Assembly (NCBI GenBank): GCA_003254885.1
Contig: QANT01002611.1
Span: 1 to 23,904, forward strand
Direction: 5' to 3'
Source: Purshia tridentata
Taxonomy: Eukaryota; Streptophyta; Magnoliopsida; Rosales; Rosaceae
DNA length: 23,904 nucleotides
Shown here: one piece after another, positions 13,649 through 23,621 of the stretch
How the letters are laid out: each line of letters begins with the position of its first letter
Numbering within the stretch: position 1 is the first letter of the stretch
Translations under genes and position numbers: made by a program
The notes under the pieces: model-generated
The model's input: only the letters and a program-made list of their open reading frames with translations
What the model was told of the DNA's origin: nothing
Database searches by the model: none

Positions 13649-14225
13649 TGTTTGGGACCCCATGATTCCGTGAGGCCGCATGCGGCATGCCGTTTGGTGC
13701 GCGTGCTGCGAATGTGGAACAGGATGAGGATGAGAACGAATATTCCGTTTAGATTCGATCTGGTGATTTGATGTCCAAACGACAATAGTCATGATCCATG
13801 CGTAGCCCATAAAAAAAGTAGTTTAAAGTTCCTAACAATTGGTCTTCGTTTGAGCAGACGTGGCTACACCAAGAAGTCAAAACTCAAAAGATGAGTGAAA
13901 CCAAATAATGCAAATAATTGTTAATAAAATAAAAATAACGAAAAAAATGGTTATGTTCTCTCCTGTTGGATTATTTGTTTTTGTTTTGTAAAAAGACAAG
14001 ATTGTTTCATGGTGGTTAAAAATTCGCATCAATATTTGTGGTAAAAAATATTGTTAATTTAATACATTCGCATTTTTATAAGGAATATTTAACAAAAAAC
14101 TTTTTTTAACAGGTAAAATTGGTGGTGGATAGTTGTAGCAACTATACTAGTATGAATACCAATTACCAAATGTACGAATGTTGAATATCAAATATACGAA
14201 TGTTGACTACCAAAAGCAGGCCTGC
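13649..14225. other. Middle of the MDH/SLU7 divergent spacer
   Basis: No gene. The MDH-proximal part is GC-rich and contains two overlapping 10-bp palindromes, CCGCATGCGG (13676-13685) and CGGCATGCCG (13683-13692). The SLU7 side is AT-rich. It has a short direct repeat of 22-bp period around TACGAATGTTGA (14173 and 14195) and a small hairpin at 14129-14145 (ATAGTTG, TAG, CAACTAT). The minus-strand open frame at 13436-13810 covers the MDH leader and promoter and is not a credible protein. Confidence 0.55.
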
Positions 14226-14327
14226 TGGGCTTTTATAGAACCAGGACGTTGCTGATTACTTGAGTTTGACTTTGGGCCTTTAGGCTCAAAAACAAAAAAA
14301 GACAAAAAGCCACAGGACATGGGCCCA
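14226..14327 (+). promoter_or_regulatory. Site II (TGGGCY) motifs upstream of SLU7
   Basis: TGGGCT at 14226, TGGGCC at 14273 and the palindromic TGGGCCCA at 14320 lie 265-366 bp before the SLU7 start codon. TGGGCY elements bind TCP factors in plants and are common in promoters of ribosomal and other housekeeping genes, which fits a general splicing factor. A TTCTAGAA at 14401-14408 resembles half of a heat-shock element, but alone it is weak evidence. Confidence 0.5.
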
Positions 14328-14591
14328 TTGGTCCGTCGTTAGTCGTTACAATGCATGTTTGTTTCCCCAGAGTATTCTCACTCCACCCAATCACAGACTC
14401 TTCTAGAACCACCGAGGAACAACGTAAATGATTTTCGAAGCTTTCCATTTACAAACCTCTACGGTGGTTTGGGTTCGTCTTCAACACTCTCCAACTGATC
14501 TCCAACGCTTCAAAGGTCGCTTTTGGTGTTCCTCTGTTTTAGTAGAAGAGTCTGAATCTGATCCTTCGTGGTCCTCTTCCTGCATTCAATT

Positions 14592-17500
14592 ATGGCTACC
14601 GCTTCAGGTAAAGTTACAGTTCCCTTTGCCCCCAATTTTCTCGAATTGCTGCATTTGGAATCGAAGTTATAACAAGATTTATAATGTGGAAATGAACGAC
14701 TCATTCTTTTGCGTTTTTTAGGTGAATAATCAAATTTTCGTACAAGCCTTAAATTTTAGGCAGCATGGTGAGTATTTAGGGAAGAAGTTATGATGTTAGT
14801 TTGTTGAACCATGAACAGAATGACACCCCATTTATTGAAAATAAAAAAGTATTGGGTATTTTTTATTGTTTGAGATAAATAATAATACCATATTATCAGA
14901 TGAAGATGGATAATATGGTTTTTGTTTACATATTATGATTTTTTTTTTTTTGGTAACGAGGAGGCCTTACCGGCCCAAAAAAAAAAGATATATTATGATT
15001 TTTAATATATGAAGTTGCACCAATACAAACTGAAGTATGACTCAGAATGTACTGTGCATAAGCAGGATGAAAAGTGGGAAATGGTATTTCAGTTGCCCAC
15101 TTGTGAAATAGTTAGTGAATGAAAATATCAGATGAAGATGGATAATATGGTTTTTGTTTATATATTATGATTTTTTTTTTTTGGTAACGAGGAGGCCTTA
15201 CCGGCCCAAAACAAAAAGATATATTATGATTTTTAATACATGAAGTTGCACCAATACAAACTGAAGTATGACTCAGAATGTACTGTGCAGAAGCAGGATG
15301 AAAAGTGGGAAATGGTATTCCAGTTGCCCACTTGTGAAATAGTTAGTGAATGAAACTGTTCTCATTTGCAACTTTTAAAATGTACTATTTTTTCCCAATC
15401 AAGTTAGTTGCCCAAGTACCAGCCAAAGAATAAAATAAAATAAAAAGAAGTTAGTTGCCCAAATAAACACCCTTCAGTAACGATGCTATATCAAAATTTG
15501 AGTTTTATGTAATTTGGCTTGTTCCTTGGGGTTTTCAGTGGCTTTCAAATCGAGGGAGGATCATCGGAAGCAGATTGAATTGGAGGAAGCACGTAAAGCT
15601 GGGCTAGCGCCAGCTGAAGTCGATGAAGATGGGAAAGAGATTAATCCTCATATTCCTCAGTACATGTCATCTGCGCCTTGGTATCTTAATGCCGAGAGAC
15701 CAGTAAGCTAACTTTCAAAGATTCCTACACCCTTTCTCTTATGTAATGTCAAAACTGCATATGCTTACAGGGTGCTTTGTTTCTATTTCTGTTTAGAGTT
15801 TGAAACATCAAAGGAAATGGAAATCAGATCCAAATTATACAAAATCATGGTATGACAGAGGTGCAAAGATTTTTCAGGCTGATACTTACAGGAAGGGAGC
15901 ATGTGAAAAGTATGTTGACAATGTACTGCTTACAATAATTTTTTGGGTACAAATATTGCTTACAATATTGGTTCTTGATTGTTTTTCCTACTATTATCTT
16001 GTATCTAGAATGTTATCTGCACTAATTTGTTGCTAATTAAATCTTGAATATAATGTTTTCTGTGATCAATAATTGTAATGGGTGTTTAATGATAATGTCT
16101 TTCCACTGAGGAAGTCGTTCTGTGCACAGTTGATAATTGGGAAACTACTTTTCATTATAGGGAAGGACAAGATGGTTGATGGTGTAAAGAGCTCAAGACA
16201 TTTCTATATCCACCCATGCTCAACGCTGGTTTGTTAACTGATCAAAGAATTTACTTGCATTTACTTAATAGTTTTCAAATTTAGGTGGGTCACATGAATT
16301 CTTGTCAGGAAACTTATATTTTGTGGTTAAATTCATGAACGCCTTTATATACTTAACTATTCTTCATCGAATAAAAAGAATGTGAAAAATACGGATAAAG
16401 AGGTTTGGTATGATGGGTTAGGCAATGCATATATAGCTTTGGTCCCCAGAATAGAATTTTATTAAGTACTGTATTGACCATTGACAGACATTTGTATGTG
16501 TCGAAAGCTCATTGACAATTATAAGAGTTGGACCTCTAATTTGAAAAATTTATTCATCCAGGTAATAACTAGTTGCAAGAAATGTTGCATAGAAATTTCT
16601 TTTCTATGGACTGTGAGGCTCAGTCGCCTTGTAGGACACATGTTTCCTTTCAATTGACTGAATTTATACCTTCAGTTGAAAATTCTTGATCCAAAATTGA
16701 GTTAGATCAAACCTAGAAGGAACTTGAGAACTACAGAAGTGCTCTGCTCCTTGCTTCATTGCCAATTTACCATTACTTATAGTGGCTGTTGAGAAAGATG
16801 GGATGACTGCTCAATTTGCTTATGCTGTAGTTATTGAAGCATTAGAATGGACATAGTATATACCAAATCAAGTTTTTGTCTTGCTTTCTATAGTCATATA
16901 ATTTTGTTTGCAAACAAAAGTTTGTTTATCTTATTTTTTTTATTTTGTGGACAGGATAAAAAATTTGAGTTTATGAAAGAAAAATTTAAACTCTTCCAAA
17001 TGAGATCATGCATTTTCATCTGTATTCTTTCTCATATACTGTGGTATAGTTTGGATTCATGTTTTACCTGGGTTTTTATCATTTGCTATTGGCAGCTGTG
17101 GGGCCATGACGCATAATGCAAAGTCCTGTATGGAGAGGCCTAGAAAGAAAGGAGCAAAATGGACTAACATGTACATTGCGCCTGATGAAAAGATAGAGAC
17201 TTTTGAGCTGGATTATGATGGCAAACGGGATAGATGGAATGGTTTTGATGCAGCAACTTATGCTCGTGTCATTGAGAGATATGAAGCAAGGGATGAGGCT
17301 AGAAGGAAATACCTGAAAGAGCTGCAGCTGAAAAATTTAGAGGAGAAAAATAATAAGAAGATTGGAGAGGGGGAGGTTAGTGACGACGATGAGGATGAAG
17401 ATGCTCTGAAGGTTGATGAGGCCAAAGTTGATGAAAGCAAACAAATGGATTTTGCAAAGGTTGAGAAGCGTGTTCGCACAACTGGTGGTGGAAGCACTGG

Positions 17501-19469
17501 CACTGTCAGGTGTGTATTGCAATTTTGTTTTATATCGCCTTGTTTTATTGTATGTCATTTTAATTAGAGAATTTTTATATTGTGTGTATCCTTCCTCCGA
17601 AGGACTATGCAAACATAATATTAATTTTATTTTCTATTGGTTTAGAAATTTGCGTATTCGGGAGGACACAGCGAAGTATCTTTTAAATCTTGATATCAAT
17701 TCTGCTTATTATGATCCCAAAACTCGGTCCATGCGTGAAGATCCTCTTCCTGATGCTGACCCGAATGAGAAGTTTTATGGAGTGAGTACCTCTGGAAATC
17801 ATATGGACGATAATTGGAATATATTTTTAACTATTATCTTTAACATAGTGAGTGTGACAAACAATTCTGAATTTTCAACTTGCCATTGTCACAGGGAGAT
17901 AACCAATATAGAGCCAGTGGGCAAGCTTTAGAGTTCAAGCAGCTCAATATTCATGCATGGGAAGCCTTTGAAAAAGGACAAGACATCCACATGCAAGCTG
18001 CTCCATCTCAAGCGGAACTGCTGTATAAGAACTATAAGGTCATTAAGGAGAAGTTGAAGTCACGGATGAAAGATGCCATTTTGGAGAAGTATGGCAATGC
18101 AGCAACTGAAGAAGAAGTTCCTAAGGAGCTTCTTATGGGACAGAGTGAGAGCCAAGTTGAATATGATCGTGCTGGCAGAGTTGTAAAGGGCATGGTATAT
18201 AGGAAATTAAATTCATTCTCAAACAATCAACTCTTGTTTGTGATTTTTCCTTCCATTGTTTGTTTGTATCATATATCATTACACTACAAAAAGGCTTTGC
18301 TTTAGGGGGGTGTGTGTGTAGCATCATTGAATGCTTGGGAAGGAAATTAACATTTCTTTTCTTCTGGTTTTCTTTTGAAGGAGACATCCCTTCCGAAAAG
18401 CAAGTATGAAGAGGACTTTTACATCAATAACCACACAAGTGTTTGGGGGTCCTGGTGGAAGGATCACCAATGGGGTTACAAGTGTTGTAAGCAAACAATT
18501 CGGAACAGTTATTGCACCGGTGCAGCTGGAATTGAGGCAGCTGAGGCAGCAGTAGACTTAATGAAGGAAAATATTGCCCGTAAAGCAGCCTCTGAAGGTT
18601 TGTACCTTCATATACGTTTTTATTTAGTTTTTTTAAATTTGTAACAACACTGTTTTTATTGTCCTTCAGGACTACTTTAACCATATTGAAAATTTTGTCT
18701 GATTTCATGTATTGTGGTTGATTCAGCATTTCCTTTATTTTACTATGCCTGAATGCGTGCAAACATTCATTTACACTTCGCCATATGAAGTTATGATAGT
18801 GCTTTCCCTTTCTTTTACTTTCATATCTGTTGTTTCTTGAGAAGCCTTGCTACTTTGTTTATGTTTTGATAAAAATACTTACAATTTCGTTCTGATTGGA
18901 TCTTCAAAATTGATGCAGAGACATCTGCTCCAACAGAAGGGAAAAGGCTTGCTACTTGGGGAACTGAAGTGCCTGAAGATTTGGTTCTTGACCAGAAAAA
19001 ACTTGACGAGGCTCTGAAGAAGGTGACTTTGTGGGCTTAATTTTTCAGTATACTGCTTTTAGTGTCATTATATTGCTCAAGATAAACTTGATGTGGCTCA
19101 AAGTTCGCAAGTTCGCATCAGTCTATACTAGCATTTATGTATCTGAACTGCGTTGCTCATGAGTGTTTTGCTTTTGCCAGGAGGATGAGAGAAAGAAGGA
19201 AGAGAAGGATGAAAGAAAGCGTAAATATAATGTTAGATGGAATGATGAGGTATAATATCTCATTGTGCCTTAATTTGTGATGTATTGGATACCTTTTTAG
19301 TTTTGGGCTTTTTATTTTTATTTTTATTTTTTTTGCTTGAGTATTGGGCTTCTTTGATAGATATCTTTACACAATGCCTTGCCTTTTGTAGGTTACCGCT
19401 GAGGATATGGAGGCATATTGGATGAAAAAGATACATCATGATGATCCCATGAAAGATTTTCTGCACTAA
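14592..19469 (+). CDS. SLU7: Pre-mRNA splicing factor SLU7
   Basis: A nuclear spliceosome protein acting in the second catalytic step, where it influences 3' splice-site choice. Ten exons: 14592-14607, 15539-15702, 15797-15909, 17096-17509, 17646-17781, 17895-18194, 18381-18597, 18919-19022, 19181-19249 and 19392-19469. All introns are GT-AG, and the joined frame is 537 codons (536 aa), about the length of Arabidopsis SLU7. The start [17 protein letters not shown] matches the family, and its ATG has A at -3 and G at +4. The CCHC zinc knuckle is complete and split by intron 3: Cys96, Cys99, His104, Cys109 in [14 protein letters not shown]. Other family landmarks are [14 protein letters not shown] (134-147), an acidic stretch at about 189-200, [72 protein letters not shown] and a C-terminal DDPMKDFLH. 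The Lys/Glu-rich tail is probably coiled. Introns 1 (931 bp) and 3 (1186 bp) are long, and intron 1 holds a tandem duplication. Confidence 0.97.
14894..15355. repeat. 232-bp tandem duplication in SLU7 intron 1
   Basis: The unit starting TATCAGATGAAGATGG at 14894 repeats at 15126 (period 232) and ends near 15355. The copies differ by a handful of substitutions (for example GCATAAGC versus GCAGAAGC, ATTTCAG versus ATTCCAG) and small homopolymer changes. The repeat ends about 180 bp before the exon 2 acceptor and does not touch the splice signals. Confidence 0.95.
14930..15003 (-). mobile_element. 46-bp GC-core insertion with 14-bp direct repeats
   Basis: ATATTATGATTTTT at 14930-14943 recurs at 14990-15003. 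Between them is a T-run, a 25-bp GC-rich core (14952-14976) holding GGTAA...TTACC as an inverted repeat, and an A-run. The same structure is present in the second tandem copy (about 15162-15235), where the A-run is broken by a C. A short body with an A-tail and a 14-bp target duplication suggests a truncated retroposon. Strand is ambiguous because both ends are homopolymers. Confidence 0.5.
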
Positions 19470-20374
19470 GAGTCAAACGTGCTTGCCTTTCATCTGGGTA
19501 CTGTGAGCTTGAAAGCCTTAATTAGCATATTATCGATTAAGTTCGGAGAAACATTCACAAAGCCTGCTGTTGTCTGAGCTCGCTAGACATTGCTATATAA
19601 TTTGTACATCTGTAGAGCAAAGAAACTGTAGAGGAAAAAGGAAAATGAAGTTAACTATACTGTTTCCCATTGATATTGGATTGAGTTCTTTCTTCAATAT
19701 TCAGAGTGATGCCAATTATTTCGAAATAGCTCATGTGATGTACTAAATAATTTGGGGTGCATAATACCATGGTAATTAATTGAATGATTAATTTAAGATT
19801 GGTACCATCATAAACCAATATTTAGATCGCAACTAATTAGCCACTAGAATCTTGACTTTAATTTCAACAATTACTAATTAGTGGCAGGTCACACCAATTT
19901 ATAATTTATTATGGTTAACTTAGTTATCAATAAATTCACTTGTCACAGATTTATGTGGTTCCTTTAACATTACTTTCACAAATTCCACACAATTCATCAT
20001 TAATTTGCCATGTCACTGCCGACCTTGATATCACAACGACCACCACAGCAACCTTCAATGTTCGACTCAAACAAGTAATCAAGTAATACACCAACATCAT
20101 TGATTTATATTTTCGACCAATACATAAATCCACAATAAATCATTCCATCAATATATAAAACCAGAAAAAAAGATATAAAAAAAAAAACCTAAAGTTTCTA
20201 TACATGTCATCTTCACACTTTCTGGAACCATTGTCTGATTTACTTCACTCGAAAGCCAAAACAAAAAAAAACTGGCAAACCTTCAAGCTTCTTGCATCAC
20301 TTGCATATTTTTATTTTGCATAAAAAATTCAAACAAAAAAAGGCCAATAAATTAAATCATAATTACTGTAATCA
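19470..20374. other. Convergent 3' regions of SLU7 and the DUF761 gene
   Basis: The stretch should hold both 3' untranslated regions. No additional gene is visible. ACTAATTAG occurs twice near 19831 and 19875 with flanking GCCACT and AGTGGC, a weak potential hairpin. A-rich runs occupy 20160-20190 and 20262-20340. I could not assign poly(A) sites. Confidence 0.5.
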
Positions 20375-21088
20375 TTAGGAGCTACGAGCCAACATCTCTT
20401 GGAATTCAAGCATGGACCTCTCCTTCTGCAGCTTCATCTCTTGCCTAAACTTGCAAATGAATTCCTCTGCCCTTTCATCCACAACCCTTAGCTGTGGCGA
20501 CTTCGCAACCACTTCCCTCCATGCATCTTCAACACTGTACAAACTCTTTTTCTCACTTTTCACAACCTTCTTATCATCTTCATCATCATCATCATCAAGC
20601 ACTTGCTTGCCTTTGCTTGTCTCTGCTGCCACTGCAGGCTCTGCAAAGAGCTCGTCTATGTGTATGGCTGCAGCGTTCTTATTATGAACAACCTTGTTGT
20701 GGTGCTGGTACCTAGATTTTCCCGGTGCATAGCCGATGTGGGATTGAAATGCATCATAGTGGTGGTTGTAGTATTGGTTACGAGTTGAAAAGGTAGAGGT
20801 AGGTTTGATGAGAGTGCGTAGTTTGGATGGGACAAAGAAGCGGAAACAGCGCGAGGCAAGGAGGCGTCTGGTTGTGGTTTTGATGGTTTTGGGGATGTTG
20901 AGCTTGTGGAGCTTTGATTGTACCTTGCTGGTGAAGCTCTTCAACACCTTTTTAGCGCGGCTGAGCTTCTTTGACATCGAAGCATTGGGTCGCAATGAAA
21001 TCATTGTTTTGTTCAAGAGATGATTGAGGTGGGAGAGAGAGAGAGTTCTAAGCAAATATTTTGTTGCAAAAACAGGCAACGAGGGCAT
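20375..21088 (-). CDS. DUF761 (cotton-fibre-expressed type) protein
   Basis: Intronless frame of 237 codons. The C-terminus, VDERAEEFICKFRQEMKLQK (203-222) followed by a Ser/Leu/Glu-rich end, is the DUF761 signature found at the end of many small plant proteins, some of them induced by defence elicitors. Their biochemical role is unknown and I assign none here. Before it are a basic stretch (about 37-73, SMSKKLSRAKKVLKSFTSK onward), a Tyr/His/Asn-rich middle (about 103-135) and an acidic run at 165-172 made by a GAT-type codon repeat. The start is uncertain. Met1 gives an N-terminus with a moderately hydrophobic segment (about 5-25). A second ATG at 21004 (Met29) gives 209 aa beginning just before the basic region and may be the real start. 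No convincing membrane helix is seen. Family call is good; function is open. Confidence 0.85.
   Translation of the reverse strand: MPSLPVFATKYLLRTLSLSHLNHLLNKTMISLRPNASMSKKLSRAKKVLKSFTSKVQSKLHKLNIPKTIKTTTRRLLASRCFRFFVPSKLRTLIKPTSTFSTRNQYYNHHYDAFQSHIGYAPGKSRYQHHNKVVHNKNAAAIHIDELFAEPAVAAETSKGKQVLDDDDDEDDKKVVKSEKKSLYSVEDAWREVVAKSPQLRVVDERAEEFICKFRQEMKLQKERSMLEFQEMLARSS
20580..20597. repeat. In-frame (ATC)6 triplet repeat
   Basis: ATC repeats on the plus strand encode the Asp run (about 165-172) of the DUF761 protein on the minus strand. As a coding microsatellite it can change Asp number without breaking the frame. Confidence 0.85.
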
Positions 21089-21627
21089 GAATTATGATGG
21101 TTCTTATGGAAGAAGCTTTGATTCCCTACTTTTCTATTTTGGTCTGCTGAATGACCTTATTTTTTGTTGAAATTGCTGTAATGCCATTATACTATAACAA
21201 GCAGCCAGCAAATTAAGAAACATTCAGGTTGTGGATTCCAATGGAAAAGAAGCAATAAAAGTTCAATTTTGAGGTGCTTTCTTTGCCAATTTTCACTTTC
21301 GGCAGACTTGGAGGGCCCAGCTCGGAGCAAACTTGGGTCCTAAGTTTGGTGAGAGACCAAAGCCAAAGCACAGTACTTGTAAAGCGAACTCATTTTAGTT
21401 TTTTGGTTGCATGGTGGGGCTTCCGGTAAGTAACCTTGTGTTTGTTTTGTTTTGAGCTCCTGCAATTTTGTGAATTGAAAATACAGGTCTTCTATTCTAC
21501 TGACCAAGTAGTCGTATGGGTACAACTACTGCAGAATATTATTCTCTCTCCTTATAAGTTATATGGTAATGTAATGTTGTTGAATAATCTCACATGTTAT
21601 GTTCTTAGGTTATTATTAATGATCATT

Positions 21628-21800
21628 TGGTCTAATGGATGACACTCAGTTTTCTCTTTGTAGGAGAAGGTTTCAAATTCAATACTTATGGAAGACAGTT
21701 GTTGATGTAAAAAATGTTGTAAGGTTATCAAACTGGACCATATATTTAAATAAGAATCACTTGATCAATCATTTAGATTGATAGTTTATCAACATAACAT
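21628..21800 (+). mobile_element. Degenerate tRNA-type SINE-like element
   Basis: TGGTCTAATGG at 21628-21638 fits the polymerase III A box perfectly. GGTTTCAAATTC at 21669-21680 is a B box with one extra T, about 42 bp away. A downstream phrase TTTAGATTGATAGTTTA (from about 21773) recurs in almost the same form behind the head at 22521. The right-hand limit is arbitrary. Confidence 0.45.
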
Positions 21801-22520
21801 GCTAACATGTTAGAATGAGAAAATTTCCCTAAGTTATATAATACAAAATTTGTGATACGAATTCTTTTCACATTTTGGTTAGTAGACAGTAGGAGATTTG
21901 GATATTTTAACGAGTTTTGATAGCCGAAGTAATGTCTACTTGTTGACGAGAGTTGAACTACAAAGCAGGAAGCATTTTTGAGTTGGGTGGGATCAACAGC
22001 TTCTCTTAAACCAAATTTGAAGAATACTATGCCCTCACCATTAGGCATTAGTGCAACTTAGCATAGAAATAAGATAGAATAACCCATACCATTCCTTCAG
22101 AACCATATACAGCTAATTCTAAACCTTAATTATAAGTCACTTTCCAACCAGGCAAAGGTGGCCATGTGCTTCTTTGTTTTCTTTTCGCTCATCAAATCTA
22201 TGACTTTGGGCAACATGCATGGAGGGCAAGGCACTTGTAAAGAATGCGACCCACCTTGAAATTGCTTTTCAAATTAAAGGAGTGGCCTGTGGTCATATAT
22301 GGCCATTTTCCATGGGATTTGCTTTCCAGGTCAGTGTTGCTAGTGAACAGAAAAGAAGAGGCTTCTTATAACTTTTCACACAATCTAAGTGTGATATTGA
22401 TCTCGTTGCTTTTTATATGCATAAAATTGGCAACTTAAAAGAAATTTTTTAAGTTGCCAGCTAGCTTTTGATGTAGAACGCAGCTAGGCAGGGCTCTGAA
22501 TCATACTTTGAGGTATAATT

Positions 22521-22650
22521 TAGTCTAGTGGTAGTGTAATATGTCATTCATAAAACATATTATGTCGGCAGATGAATCATAATATATGACTGATAAGGTA
22601 AATTCTTATGTGAATGTGTGTTTAGATTGATAATTTAAAAATATAGCATG
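22521..22650 (+). mobile_element. SINE-like fragment related to the 21628 element
   Basis: TAGTCTAGTGG at 22521-22531 is a perfect A box match and repeats the phrase seen at 4231. No B box is recognisable, so the copy is damaged. TTTAGATTGATAATTTA from about 22621 parallels the tail of the 21628 element (one mismatch), followed in both by a short AT-rich stretch and GCATG or ACATG. Confidence 0.35.
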
Positions 22651-23067
22651 TCTCAATTAGAGAATATTAGTACTCCTTTGCTAAAATATAATCAAACTCT
22701 GCAAACGTACTGCCATATCAACCACGTACATACTGGATCATTTGTCCTTTTAATGTGGATGTATGCATTAACTGATTAATTAATTAACAATTTAGTAGAT
22801 AAAAAATCAATTAACAATTGGAAATTGGAATACAACATTAAGGCATAATTTATTGTTTAGTTGCGATTGGATCGTTATCAACTCCATTGGATCTTCTTCA
22901 TACCTTGATTAACTTCACCAATATTCGTCACCATTTTGTCATGCATTGATCACTTCCAATATCAACTTAATTTTATCCTTAATTATTATTGATTCTTTTC
23001 CTTTTTCAATGACATGTATTTGTATAAATTTGGATATAAAATACATAGAATAATTCTTCAAATTTCT

Positions 23068-23170
23068 TTTTTTGCCGGGGAATGAATGAATTAAGCACTT
23101 CCATTAAACAACTTCGATTCATTAAATTAACACTTACAACTATAATTAAACAAGAAACGCATCTACAATC
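23068..23170 (-). mobile_element. Possible antisense A-tailed retroposed fragment
   Basis: A T-run near 23068-23074 is followed by GCCGGGGAATGAATGAATT. Read on the minus strand this ends in CCCCGGC-A(n), similar to the CCTGGCC-A(n) and CCGGCCC-A(n) ends at 3609 and 14970. The other boundary and a target duplication are not visible. Confidence 0.3.
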
Positions 23171-23621
23171 AAATATATATTTAATTAGGAAACAATAGGC
23201 AATAGAAGCCTCATAATAAAATTTATTATAAACTAGTCATGATAGCTATAATTTTTAAAATTATTAAGATTATCTTGACCCAAACAAATAACTAATCTTA
23301 TATGTACATGTTAAAGAAGAAGGGTTGAAATATTGAATAATATTACATGTATCACATGATTCACATAACATTATTTTATTGTATCATTATTTTCAATAAG
23401 AAAACAACTCCAGTTCTAGTACACCTATTACAATATGGAGTGGTTAGCTCACACACCATTATAAGAGTTTAACTCTTNCACTAGTTCTTTTGGAGACATG
23501 CTTTTAGTCTTTTGGACCTTTTTTCTTAACCCATGTTAACAATCCGAAGACCATTAAAGCTTCGTCGTTTTATTTCTACGACCCGTAGTCTACTCAATCA
23601 ATATGGGTATTAACATAGTAG

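Larger units (their letters stand above)
14428..15607 (+). other. Possible upstream ORF overlapping the SLU7 start
   Basis: An ATG at 14428, 164 bp before the SLU7 start, opens an out-of-frame reading frame. If the leader includes it, the frame passes through exon 1 to 14607, crosses the first splice junction and stops at TAG 15605-15607, about 82 codons. The ATG context is poor (T at -3, A at +4), so leaky scanning is likely. It matters only if transcription starts upstream of 14428, which the sequence does not show. The peptide is not recognised. Confidence 0.3.

Noticed and set aside
13436..13810. 124-codon minus-strand frame upstream of MDH
   Set aside because: It covers the MDH leader and promoter; composition is random-like and no family is recognised.
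14129..14145. Short hairpin ATAGTTG-TAG-CAACTAT as a regulatory structure or microRNA
   Set aside because: Seven-base arms are expected by chance in this amount of sequence.
17258..18762. Minus-strand frames opposite SLU7 (17258-17503, 17337-17612, 18032-18226, 18133-18387, 18424-18762)
   Set aside because: They are antisense shadows of SLU7 exons with low-complexity Ser/Phe/Leu products and no recognisable domain.
20412..21023. Plus-strand frames opposite the DUF761 gene
   Set aside because: They are antisense shadows rich in Ser/His/Cys from the reverse of an acidic and basic coding region; the DUF761 signature is on the minus strand.
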